From assembly GCA_902167985.1 (NCBI GenBank), contig CABHNZ010000007.1:229054-293053 (forward strand): a DNA stretch of 64,000 bases, written 5' to 3'. Positions 49,235 to 58,261 of the stretch are shown here, in pieces; the stretch's first letter is position 1; every line of letters starts with the position of its first letter. The position numbers and the translations under genes were made by a program. The DNA comes from Shinella sp. UYSO24. GTDB lineage: Bacteria > Pseudomonadota > Alphaproteobacteria > Rhizobiales > Rhizobiaceae. The notes under the pieces are model-generated. The model did no database searches and was not told where the DNA came from. It was given only the letters and a program-made list of their open reading frames with translations.

Positions 49235-50107
49235 ATGGCAATTGAACTCCTGAACCGTGACTTGACCCCTGATACAACCCAGGCGCCGGCCCCTAATCCG
49301 GTAAGCGGCGATGTTTTCGGCCGCATCGGGACGCTGGAAGTGCGTCTCGCCCGAAATGCGCGCGAGATCGATGCGGCGCAGGCTGTGCGTTATCGCGTCT
49401 TCGTCGAGGAAATGGGCGCCCAGCTTCCTCCCGAAGCCATGCGCGCTCGCCGCGATTTCGACAGCTATGACGCGATCTGCGATCACCTTCTGGTGGTCGA
49501 TTACGGCATTGATGGCGACATCGAGGACCAGATCGTCGGCACCTACCGTCTTCTGCGCCAGGAAGTGGCGATGAAGAACGGCGGCTTCTATTCGGCCTCC
49601 GAATATGACATCGCGCCGCTCATCGCCCGTCATCCCGACAAGCAGTTCATGGAACTGGGCCGCTCCTGCGTCATTCCCGATTACCGCACCAAGCGCACGG
49701 TGGAACTGCTCTGGCAGGGCAACTGGGCCTATTCGGTGAAGCACGGCATGGGCGCCATGTTCGGCTGCGCCTCCTTCTCCGGCACGCGTCCGGAAGAGCA
49801 TGCGCTGGCGCTTTCCTTCCTGCACCATACGGTGGCGACCAAGGGTGACTGGGCCGTCTCGGCTCTGCCCGAGCTTTACCGCCCGATGGACCTGATGCCC
49901 TTCGAGGGCGTCAATGCCAGAAAGGCGCTGACGGCATTGCCGCCGCTCATCAAGGGTTATCTGCGTCTCGGCGCGATGATCGGCGATGGCGCGGTCGTCG
50001 ACCATGCCTTCAACACGACCGATGTTCTGGTCGTCCTGCCGATCGCCTCGATCGCCAGCCGCTACGTCAACTATTACGGCGCTGCCACCGACCGTCTGGT
50101 CGGCTGA
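49235..50107 (+). CDS. olsB: L-ornithine N-alpha-acyltransferase
   Basis: First step of ornithine-lipid synthesis: transfers a 3-hydroxyacyl group from acyl-carrier protein to ornithine. The 290-residue product is intact and follows the rhizobial OlsB pattern (GTLEVRLARNAREIDAAQAV, RYRVFVEEMGAQLPPEAMRA, DSYDAICDHLLVVDYG, FMELGRSCVIPDYRTKRTVE). The partner olsA is not in the window. In rhizobia olsB can be phosphate-regulated; no clear Pho box is visible in the 99-bp gap upstream. Confidence 0.92.
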   Translation: MAIELLNRDLTPDTTQAPAPNPVSGDVFGRIGTLEVRLARNAREIDAAQAVRYRVFVEEMGAQLPPEAMRARRDFDSYDAICDHLLVVDYGIDGDIEDQIVGTYRLLRQEVAMKNGGFYSASEYDIAPLIARHPDKQFMELGRSCVIPDYRTKRTVELLWQGNWAYSVKHGMGAMFGCASFSGTRPEEHALALSFLHHTVATKGDWAVSALPELYRPMDLMPFEGVNARKALTALPPLIKGYLRLGAMIGDGAVVDHAFNTTDVLVVLPIASIASRYVNYYGAATDRLVG

Positions 50108-50113
50108 TCCGAG

Positions 50114-50230
50114 CTATTGCACCAGCATGATCGGCCCCTTGTAGCGGCCGACCATCTGGTCGGATGTGAGAAGCAGCATATCCTCCGCCATCGCCTGCGC
50201 GATCAGGATCCGGTCGGGGATGATGGTCAT
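50114..50230 (-). pseudogene. C-terminal remnant of a PIN-domain (VapC-like) toxin
   Basis: A 38-codon frame starts at an ATG overlapping the antitoxin stop (ATGA) and reads PDRILIAQAMAEDMLLLTSD, then a short tail ending IMLVQ. This is the last quarter of a VapC/PIN ribonuclease (typical FDRLLIAQA...LLTAD). The first 90 or so residues with three of the four catalytic acidic residues are absent. It is not a one-base error: a deletion of roughly 270 bp has joined the toxin tail directly to the antitoxin gene. Confidence 0.75.
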
Positions 50231-50508
50231 CTATGATCGCCATAGAACATCTCCTCGATTTCCTTGGCAAACATCGTGTCAAAATCGTCCGGCACCGAGA
50301 TTCTGCCTTTCAGAAAACCGATCCGCCGCTTCTTCGGCACAGCCTCTTCAGCCGGCTGTTCCTCCACAGCCGCGGCCTCTTCGACCGCCACCAGCTTCGC
50401 CAGCGGCCTGCCATCCGCATCGGCAATCACGAGTTCATCGCCCCGTGCGGCCTCTTCGATGAGGCTTGCAAGGTTGCTCTCGGCTTCATGGATGCTGACG
50501 GTCTTCAT
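50227..50508 (-). CDS. Phd/YefM-type antitoxin (VapB-like)
   Basis: A 93-residue, intact antitoxin. The N-terminal Phd/YefM DNA-binding domain reads MKTVSIHEAESNLASLIEEA and DELVIADADGRPLAKLV; an acidic linker follows, then the toxin-wrapping tail RIGFLKGRISVPDDFDTMFA ending EEMFYGD. It was the first gene of a toxin-antitoxin operon whose toxin is now reduced to its tail. It may persist as an autorepressor or as an anti-addiction copy. Confidence 0.88.
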   Translation of the reverse strand: MKTVSIHEAESNLASLIEEAARGDELVIADADGRPLAKLVAVEEAAAVEEQPAEEAVPKKRRIGFLKGRISVPDDFDTMFAKEIEEMFYGDHR

Positions 50509-50602
50509 GCGAAATGCTCCGATCGGACCCTTGCCTCACAGCGTAATCCGATCGGTCATCGCTTTCAAGCGAGGCCCTTTGGCGGGGCCTCGCGCCTTTG
50601 GC

Positions 50603-52915
50603 TCAGTTGCCGGCGTTATAGGCTGCAATCGCCGCCATGTTGACGATCTCGCTGTCCTTGGCGCCCATCTGGGTGATCTGCACCGACTTGTCGAGGCCGA
50701 CGAGCAGCGGGCCGATCACCGTCGAGGCGCCGATTTCCTGCAGCATGCGGGTGGCGATCGAGGCCGAATGAATGGCCGGCATGACGAGGACGTTGGCGGT
50801 GCCCGAAAGGCGGCAGAACGGATACTGTTCCAGCTTATGCGCATTGAGCGCCACATCCGCTGCCATCTCGCCGTCATACTCGAAATCGACGCGCCTGCCG
50901 TCGAGGATTTTGACCGCCTCGCGCACCCGCTCCGACCGTTCGCCGATAGGCTGGCCGAAGGTGGAATAGGCAAGCATTGCCACCCGCGGCTCGTAGCCCA
51001 TACGGCGGGCGACACGCGCCGCTTCCGTCGCGATATCGGCCAGATCCTCGGCATTCGGCATATCGTGAACCGCGGTATCGGCCACGAAGATCGTCCGCCC
51101 GCGAGCAACGACGATCGACACACCGATCACCCGATGCCCCGGTTTTGGGTCGAGGCAGCGGCGCACGTCGGAAAGGGCGGTCGCATAATTGCGCGTCGTG
51201 CCCGTCACCATCGCATCCGCGTCGCCAGTCGCCACCATGGTTGCGGCAAAATGGTTGCGGTCGTTATGGATCAGGCGCTGCACGTCGCGCAGCAGAAAGC
51301 CTTGGCGCTGCAGGCGTTCGTAGAGATGGTCGACATAGGCATCGACCCTGGTGGAAATGCGGGCATTGACCACCTCGATGCCGGGCGTTCGAGATCGATG
51401 CCGGCCTTTTCCGCCGTCGCGCGGATCACGTCGTCGCGGCCAAGCAGAATGGCCGTCCCAAGCCCCTGATGGCAGAAGGAGATCGCAGCACGCATGACCT
51501 GCTCTTCTTCCGCCTCGGCAAAGACGACGCGCTTCGGGAAGCGACGCACGCGGTCATAGATCCCTTGCGTCGTCGCAGCGATCGGGTCGCGGCGGGCGGA
51601 AAGCTCGCGGCCATAGGCGTCGAGATCGGTAATGTCGCGCTGTGCCGCCCCGCTTTCCATAGCAGCCCTCGCAACCGCGACCGGAATGGCCGAGATCAGC
51701 CGCGGATCGAACGGCACCGGGATGATGTATTGCGCGCCGAATTTCGGCCGGTTGCCCTGATAGGCGGCCGCCACGTCGTCGGGCACATCTTCGCGCGCAA
51801 GATCCGCCAGCGCCTGGGCGGCGGCGATCTTCATCGCATCGTTGATCTGCCGGGCCCGCACATCAAGCGCGCCGCGGAAGATATAGGGGAAGCCGAGAAC
51901 GTTGTTCACCTGGTTCGGATAGTCGGAGCGACCCGTCGCCATGATCGCGTCGTCGCGGATCAGCGCCACCTCTTCCGGGGTGATTTCCGGGTCTGGATTG
52001 GCCATGGCGAAGATGATCGGCTTGGCCGCCATCGAGCGGATCATCGCTTCGGTAAAGGCGCCCTTCTGCGAGAGGCCGAATACCACGTCCGCACCCTTCA
52101 TCGCTTCTTCCAAGGAACGGCTGTCGGTCTTTGCCGCATGCGCGCTCTTCCACTGGTTCATGCCTTCGGTGCGGCCCTGATAGATGACGCCCTTGGTATC
52201 GCAGAGGATGATGTTTTCTGGCGCAAAGCCCATCGCCTTGATCAGTTCGACGCAGGCGATTGCGGCGGCACCGGCGCATTGCAGACGAGCTTCGTCGTCT
52301 TCAGGTCGCGGCCGGTCAGTTCCAGCGCGTTGATGAGACCGGCTGCGGCAATGATCGCCGTGCCATGCTGGTCGTCATGGAAGACCGGAATATCCATCAG
52401 CTCGCGCAGGCGGCTTTCGATGATGAAACATTCCGGCGCTTGATGTCTTCAAGGTTGATACCGCCGAAGGACGGCCCGAGAAAGCGCACGCAATTGATGA
52501 ATTCGTCGACATTTTCCGTGTCGACTTCAAGGTCGATACTGTCGACATCGGCAAACCGCTTGAAGAGAACCGACTTGCCCTCCATGACCGGCTTCGACGC
52601 CAGAGCGCCGAGATTGCCGAGCCCGAGGATCGCGGTGCCGTTCGAGATGACGGCCACCATATTGCCGCGGGTCGTGTAATCGTAAGCCTTGGCGGGTTCG
52701 GCGGCGATGGCGAGAACCGGCACGGCAACACCCGGAGAATAGGCAAGCGAAAGGTCGCGCTGCGTCGCCATCGGCTTGGTGGGGGTGATTTCCAGCTTGC
52801 CGGGGCGGCCATCGGCGTGAAAGTCCAGCGCCTCCTGATCCGTGACGGATGTGCGCGTGCGGCGGGCCTTCTGCTCAACCTTGTTGGCGGCGCCTTCCTG
52901 GGCCTTCTCGTTCAT
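50603..52915 (-). CDS. NADP-dependent malic enzyme with C-terminal phosphotransacetylase-like domain (three frame breaks)
   Basis: Converts malate to pyruvate and CO2, linking the TCA cycle to acetyl-CoA supply; in rhizobia the related Dme is needed by bacteroids. The malic-enzyme half has [39 protein letters not shown] and [12 protein letters not shown]; the C-terminal phosphotransacetylase-like half ends [16 protein letters not shown]. Breaks near 52439, 52276 and 51381 each need one base; the repaired length is 771 residues. I cannot tell Dme (NAD-linked) from Tme (NADP-linked) by eye. It is divergent from mutS. Confidence 0.92.
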
Positions 52916-53087
52916 GGGCGATTACCTCTCCAGCTTTTTGTGGGCAGCCCTCCTCCGGGCCGCGTCTGACATTGAATTTGCGGGGTCAACATCGATAGTG
53001 TCGCCACCTCCCATGCGCAACATCAAATGCGCCCCAAACAGTACGCAACAATAATTCGTTTCCGTGACGACAATTGAAAGATCGACA

Positions 53088-55810
53088 ATGGATGCCCTGA
53101 CCACCGAGCAGCTCGCTTCGGAAGAAAGCCGGGCGTCCGCCACGCCGATGATGGAGCAGTTCATCGAGATCAAGGCGAACAATCCCGGTTCGCTGCTGTT
53201 CTATCGCATGGGCGATTTCTACGAACTGTTCTTCGAAGATGCGATTGATGCCTCGCGCGCGCTTGGCATCACCTTGACCCGGCGCGGCCAGCATATGGGC
53301 CAGGATATTCCGATGTGCGGCGTGCCCGTACATGCCGCCGACGATTACCTGCAGAAGCTGATCGCGCGCGGTTTCCGCGTTGCCGTCTGCGAACAGGTGG
53401 AAGATCCGGCCGAAGCCAAGAAGCGCGGCGGCAAATCGGTGGTCAAGCGCGATGTCGTGCGCCTTGTCACGCCCGGCACGATCACCGAGGAAAAGCTGCT
53501 CGTTGCCTCGGAAACCAATTATCTGATGACGCTCGCCCGCATCAAGGGCGGCGCCGAGCCGCTTCTGGCGCTCGCCTGGATCGATATTTCCACCGGTGTC
53601 TTCCGGCTGGCCGAAACCGAGAGCGGCCGCTCCTGGCCGATATCCTGCGCATCGAGCCGCGCGAACTGATCGTGCCGGATGCCATTTTCCACGATGCCGA
53701 GTTCAAGCCGGTTTTCGATGTGCTTGGCCGTGTCGTCCAGCCGCAGCCGTCGGTCCTCTTTGACAGCGCAACGGCGGAAGGCCGTATCGCCCGTTATTTC
53801 GGCGTCGGCACGCTCGATGGTTTCGGCACGTTTTCCCGCGCCGAAATGGCGGCGGCAGCAGCCGCCATCGCCTATGTCGAAAAGACCCAGATTTCCGAAC
53901 GTCCCCCGCTTGGAAGGCCGGAGCGCGAAAGCGGCGCCTCGACCCTCTTCATCGATCCCGCGACCCGTGGCAATCTCGAACTGACGAAGACGCTCTCGGG
54001 CGATCGCGACGGCTCGCTCTTGAAGGCGATCGACCGCACGATCACCGGCGGCGGCGCCCGGCTTCTCGCCGAACGGCTGATGTCGCCGCTGACCGACCCG
54101 GAGCGCATCAACCTGCGCCTCGACAGCATCTCCTTCCTGAAGGACGAGACGGCGCTGTCATCGGATCTGCGCGGCGCCTTCAAGCATGTGCCGGATATGC
54201 CGCGTGCGCTCTCGCGTCTGGCACTGGACCGGGGTGGCCCGCGCGATCTCGGCGCCATCCTCGCCGGCCTTGAAGCGGCCCGCGGCGTTGCCGCCTTCCT
54301 CGACGCCCAGATGCTGCCGGAAGAGCTTTCCGAGGCGCTGGCAGGCCTGAAAGCTCTGCCCGCCGATCTGGAACAGCTCTTGGCCACCACACTTGCCGAA
54401 GACCTGCCACTCTTGAAGCGCGATGGCGGCTTCCTGGCTGATGGCGCCAGCGCCGAGCTGGATGAGGTCCGCGCGCTGCGCGATCAGTCCCGCCGGGTGA
54501 TTGCCGGCCTGCAGCTCGACTATGCCGAGGAAACCGGCATCAAGTCTCTGAAGATCAAGCACAACAACGTTCTCGGCTATTTCATCGAAGTCACCGCCGG
54601 CAATGCCGGGCCGATGACCGATACGCCGGAGGCGAAAGCCCGCTTCATCCATCGCCAGACCATGGCGAATGCCATGCGCTTTACCACGACGGAATTGGCC
54701 GATCTCGAAACCCGCATCGCCAATGCCGCCGACCGGGCGCTGACCATCGAACTCGCAGCCTTCGACCGCATGGTCAGGGCGGTGATCGAGGAGGCCGAGG
54801 CGATCAAGGCCGGTGCCCGCGCGCTGTCCGTCATCGATGTCGCGGCTGGTTTGGCAACGCTCGCCGACGAATGGGATTACCGCCGTCCCATCGTCGATGA
54901 CAGCCGCATGTTTGCAATCGAAGGCGGCCGCCATCCGGTGGTCGAACAGGCGCTGCGCCGCCAGTCGATCGGCCCCTTCATCGCCAATGACTGCGATCTC
55001 TCGCCGATCGACCCGGCCCCCAAGGGTAAAGACGCCTTCGGCGCGCTCTGGCTGCTGACCGGTCCCAACATGGGCGGTAAGTCGACTTTCCTGCGCCAGA
55101 ACGCCCTGATTGCCATTCTGGCGCAGATGGGCTCATTCGTGCCGGCGGCATCCGCCCATATCGGCATCGTTGACAGGCTCTTCTCCCGCGTCGGCGCGTC
55201 CGATGATCTCGCCCGTGGCCGCTCCACCTTCATGGTCGAGATGGTCGAGACGGCGGCGATCCTCAATCAGGCCTCCGACCGCTCGCTTGTCATTCTGGAC
55301 GAGATCGGCCGTGGCACTGCGACCTTCGACGGCCTGTCGATCGCCTGGGCGGCGGTCGAGCATCTGCATGAGGGCAATCGCTGCCGCGGCCTCTTCGCCA
55401 CCCATTTCCATGAGCTGACGGTGCTCTCGGAAAAGCTGAACCGCCTCTCCAACGCCACGATGAAGGTGAAGGAATGGGATGGCGAGGTGATCTTCCTCCA
55501 CGAAGTCGGCCCCGGTGCCGCCGACCGTTCCTACGGCATTCAGGTGGCAAGGCTTGCCGGCCTGCCCGATAGCGTCGTTGCCCGCGCCCGCGATGTCCTG
55601 ACCAAGCTCGAAGACAGTGACCGCAAGAACCCGGCCAGCCAGCTGATCGACGACCTGCCGCTCTTCCAGGTCGCGGTGCGCAAGGAAGAAAGCCGCTCCG
55701 GCCCCTCGAAGGTCGAGGAGGCCCTGAAGGCGATCAACCCCGACGACCTCTCCCCCCGCGAGGCGCTCGATGCGCTTTACGCGCTGAAGAAGCAGCTTTC
55801 GGGCAAATAA
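53088..55810 (+). CDS. mutS: DNA mismatch repair protein MutS (one frame break)
   Basis: Recognises mismatches and small loops and starts repair. The mismatch-binding Phe-x-Glu is in [14 protein letters not shown]; the ATPase has [10 protein letters not shown] (Walker A), [11 protein letters not shown] (Walker B/D loop) and ATHFHEL. The frame breaks near 53631 (expected [15 protein letters not shown], one C missing); repaired length 907 residues. The ATG at 53088 is used; a GTG at 53064 would add eight residues. Confidence 0.96.
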
Positions 55811-55831
55811 GGCATGCCGGGCAGGGCGGCC

Positions 55832-56935
55832 TCACCGCTCTGCCAGTTCCCGCCGCAGGAACACCGCGATCTGGAAGAAGATCTGCTTGTGCAGTTCCTC
55901 GCGCGGCGTCTCTCCGCCATCGGCGCAGATCGGATCTTCCTCGCCGTAGCGCTTCAGCAGTTCCGGGCCGCCGGGATTGCAGATGCCGAGGAAGCTGAAA
56001 TGGATCGCGTCGGGAATGGCGGCATAGCCGGCTCCCTTGATCTGTGCCGCAAGCGCATCCGCCCGCACGCCGGGCATGATCTGGCTGCCCGTCCCGAGAT
56101 TGACGAAGAGCATCGGCATGTGGATCGCCGCAAGACTGTCCGCCTGATAGGCCATGGCAAGCCCCGGATCGACGGCGACGACGGCCTTGAGACGCGCGTC
56201 CCGGTAATCCCCCTGGAAGGCGCCCGCATCGATCTTGCTGAAATCGACCCCGCCGCGCTTGAACCATCCGCAGCCGTCATCAGCATTCTTCGGATCGTCG
56301 CAGAAGGCGACGAAAGGCGTAAGCGAAGCACGCGCGCCGGCCGACAGCATCATCGTCGTACCACCGAGCGAAAAGCCGATACCGCCGATCCGGTCCTTGT
56401 CGACGATGGGGGCCCAGTCGGGATCGCTCGTCATCCTGTCGATCAGCGCCGTGACATCGTGTGACCGTTCCCAGATCTTGATGCTTTCGGCCGGAATGGA
56501 ATCGCCAGAGGTCGAGTGAATGTGATTGGGGGCGGCCACGATGAAACCATTGCGGGCAAGCTCGGTGGAGAGCCAGCCGAGGGCCGCCGCATTACCGCCC
56601 GAGCCATGACTCAACACCACGAGCGGAAATTTTTCCGGCACCGGCGTCGCATTGCGCCGGGCGGGCACACCGGCCCACAGGTCGTCGCCGCCCAGCGTAT
56701 AGGCGTCGCCATCGGCCCGCGCCGGATAGGTGACGAGAACCTTTTCGGGCTCGCTGTGATCGGGCGTGGCGATCGTCATCCAGCGCGTCCCGGCCTCGAA
56801 GGCGAAGGCCGGCGTCATGGCAGAGGCGAAGAGGGAGGGCAGCGTGAGGAGAGCCGCACGGATCAGGCTCAAGCGGGGCTGGGGCCGGGGGAATGGCAGG
56901 GGCAGGAAAGGGCGAAGGACAGGTTTGTTGCGCAT
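55832..56935 (-). CDS. secreted alpha/beta hydrolase (dienelactone hydrolase / PAF-acetylhydrolase-like)
   Basis: An exported hydrolase of 367 residues, intact, with a long signal peptide (RAALLTLPSLFASAMTPAFA). The nucleophile is in GGIGFSLGG (GxSxG) after VVLSHGSGGNAAALGW; an acid and a histidine (AIPDAIHFSFL) follow. The fold matches PAF-acetylhydrolase/dienelactone hydrolase enzymes, which act on short esters or lipids. It is divergent from a membrane-bound AraC-type regulator that may control it. Converges on mutS. Confidence 0.85.
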   Translation of the reverse strand: MRNKPVLRPFLPLPFPRPQPRLSLIRAALLTLPSLFASAMTPAFAFEAGTRWMTIATPDHSEPEKVLVTYPARADGDAYTLGGDDLWAGVPARRNATPVPEKFPLVVLSHGSGGNAAALGWLSTELARNGFIVAAPNHIHSTSGDSIPAESIKIWERSHDVTALIDRMTSDPDWAPIVDKDRIGGIGFSLGGTTMMLSAGARASLTPFVAFCDDPKNADDGCGWFKRGGVDFSKIDAGAFQGDYRDARLKAVVAVDPGLAMAYQADSLAAIHMPMLFVNLGTGSQIMPGVRADALAAQIKGAGYAAIPDAIHFSFLGICNPGGPELLKRYGEEDPICADGGETPREELHKQIFFQIAVFLRRELAER

Positions 56936-57115
56936 GGTCGGTCTCTTTCGATCCGGATTGAAGGTGATCGCCAACTGCCCCGGAACTCTGTTTGAGCCCT
57001 CCGGAAGTGCATCTGGCGAGACCGATCACGCCATGCTTTCCATATCCCATTCGACCTCGATCATGATAAAGGCCGTAGCGGATCACGATCTCGGTCGTCT
57101 TGTTGGGGTCTTGCC

Positions 57116-58177
57116 TTGCTTTCCGTTCCCTTGCCGTTTCTGGCCGGCCTCATTTTTGCGCTTTCCCTCTTCCACAGCTTGAAAGGCGTGGAGGCGGTCG
57201 GTTCGCGCCGCTATTTCATCGCCTTCCTGCTCCTCTATGCGCTGCAGGGCATGATCGTCGGCCTGCATTTCGGCTATGGCGTCAATGCGCTGGCGCTCTT
57301 CCAGCCGGTCACGGCAGCCGGCATGCCGCCGCTCGCCTATCTCGCCTTCAGGGCACTGACGGGGGAGGTGGTCGCAAACCCCTGGCGGCATCTTGGCGCC
57401 CCCGTGGCCATGCTCGTTGCCGCCTTTCTCCTGCCCGTCCTCATCGATCCGCTGCTCTTCGTCACCTTCGTCGGTTACGGTCTGGCCCTTCTGGCCTTCA
57501 CCCGCAAAGGCGGCCCGGATGTGATGGCGGAAGCCTCGCTGCACAGAATGCGCCCGGCGCTGAAGGCGGCGCGGCTGACGGCCGGCCTCATCCTCTTTTT
57601 TGCCGCAGCCGATCTCTTCATCGCGGTCTATGCCGCCTTCGATGGCCGGCAGGGCATTCCGCGCATCGTCGCCGTCATCAATCTGGTCGCGATTGCCGTC
57701 GTCCTTGCCTATTACCTCGTCTCCTCCCGCAATGCTCCCATCACGCCGCAGCAGACCGGGCAACAGCAGCCGACCGCGGATGACGAGCGCATTCTCGCCC
57801 GCGTCTCCGAGGCTCTCGATCAGAACGCGCTCTTTGCCAACGAGAACCTGAGCCTTGCGCTTCTCGCCCGCCGCTCCGGCCTCACCGTCCGCGAAGTCTC
57901 TGGCGCGATCAACCGCCTGACCGGCCTCAACGTCTCGCAATTCGTCAATAACCGGCGCATCGAGGAAGCCTGCCGCATGCTGGAGGAGCCGAAGGCGAGC
58001 GTGACCAAGGTGCAGCTCGAATGCGGCTTTTCCACCAAGTCGAATTTCAACCGCGAGTTCCGCCGCGTCACCGGCATGAGCCCCTCACGCTACCGTTCGG
58101 CGCTGAAGCAGACGCGTCAGGACGCCGCTTCGGCAAAGAAGAGGGTTGACCTTGCCGCCGCAAAGAAACAACTTTGA
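57116..58177 (+). CDS. AraC-family regulator with multi-pass membrane domain
   Basis: About 353 residues. The N-terminal half has six or seven hydrophobic segments (FLAGLIFALSLFHSLKG; YFIAFLLLYALQGMIVGLHF; VAVINLVAIAVVLAYYLVSS), and the C-terminal 110 residues are an AraC DNA-binding domain (LSLALLARRSGLTVREVSGA; LECGFSTKSNFNREFRRVTG). Such proteins sense an envelope signal and bind DNA from the membrane. The start is uncertain: TTG at 57116 is the longest sensible choice, and another TTG lies at 57131. It is divergent from the secreted hydrolase gene. Confidence 0.85.
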   Translation: MLSVPLPFLAGLIFALSLFHSLKGVEAVGSRRYFIAFLLLYALQGMIVGLHFGYGVNALALFQPVTAAGMPPLAYLAFRALTGEVVANPWRHLGAPVAMLVAAFLLPVLIDPLLFVTFVGYGLALLAFTRKGGPDVMAEASLHRMRPALKAARLTAGLILFFAAADLFIAVYAAFDGRQGIPRIVAVINLVAIAVVLAYYLVSSRNAPITPQQTGQQQPTADDERILARVSEALDQNALFANENLSLALLARRSGLTVREVSGAINRLTGLNVSQFVNNRRIEEACRMLEEPKASVTKVQLECGFSTKSNFNREFRRVTGMSPSRYRSALKQTRQDAASAKKRVDLAAAKKQL

Positions 58178-58261
58178 AATATCCCTCTGCAATAAGCCTT
58201 GATAAAGGTGCGCGTGATCGACGACCAAGCCTCCCCGGCAAGGCCGCACCGGCAGGAAAAC

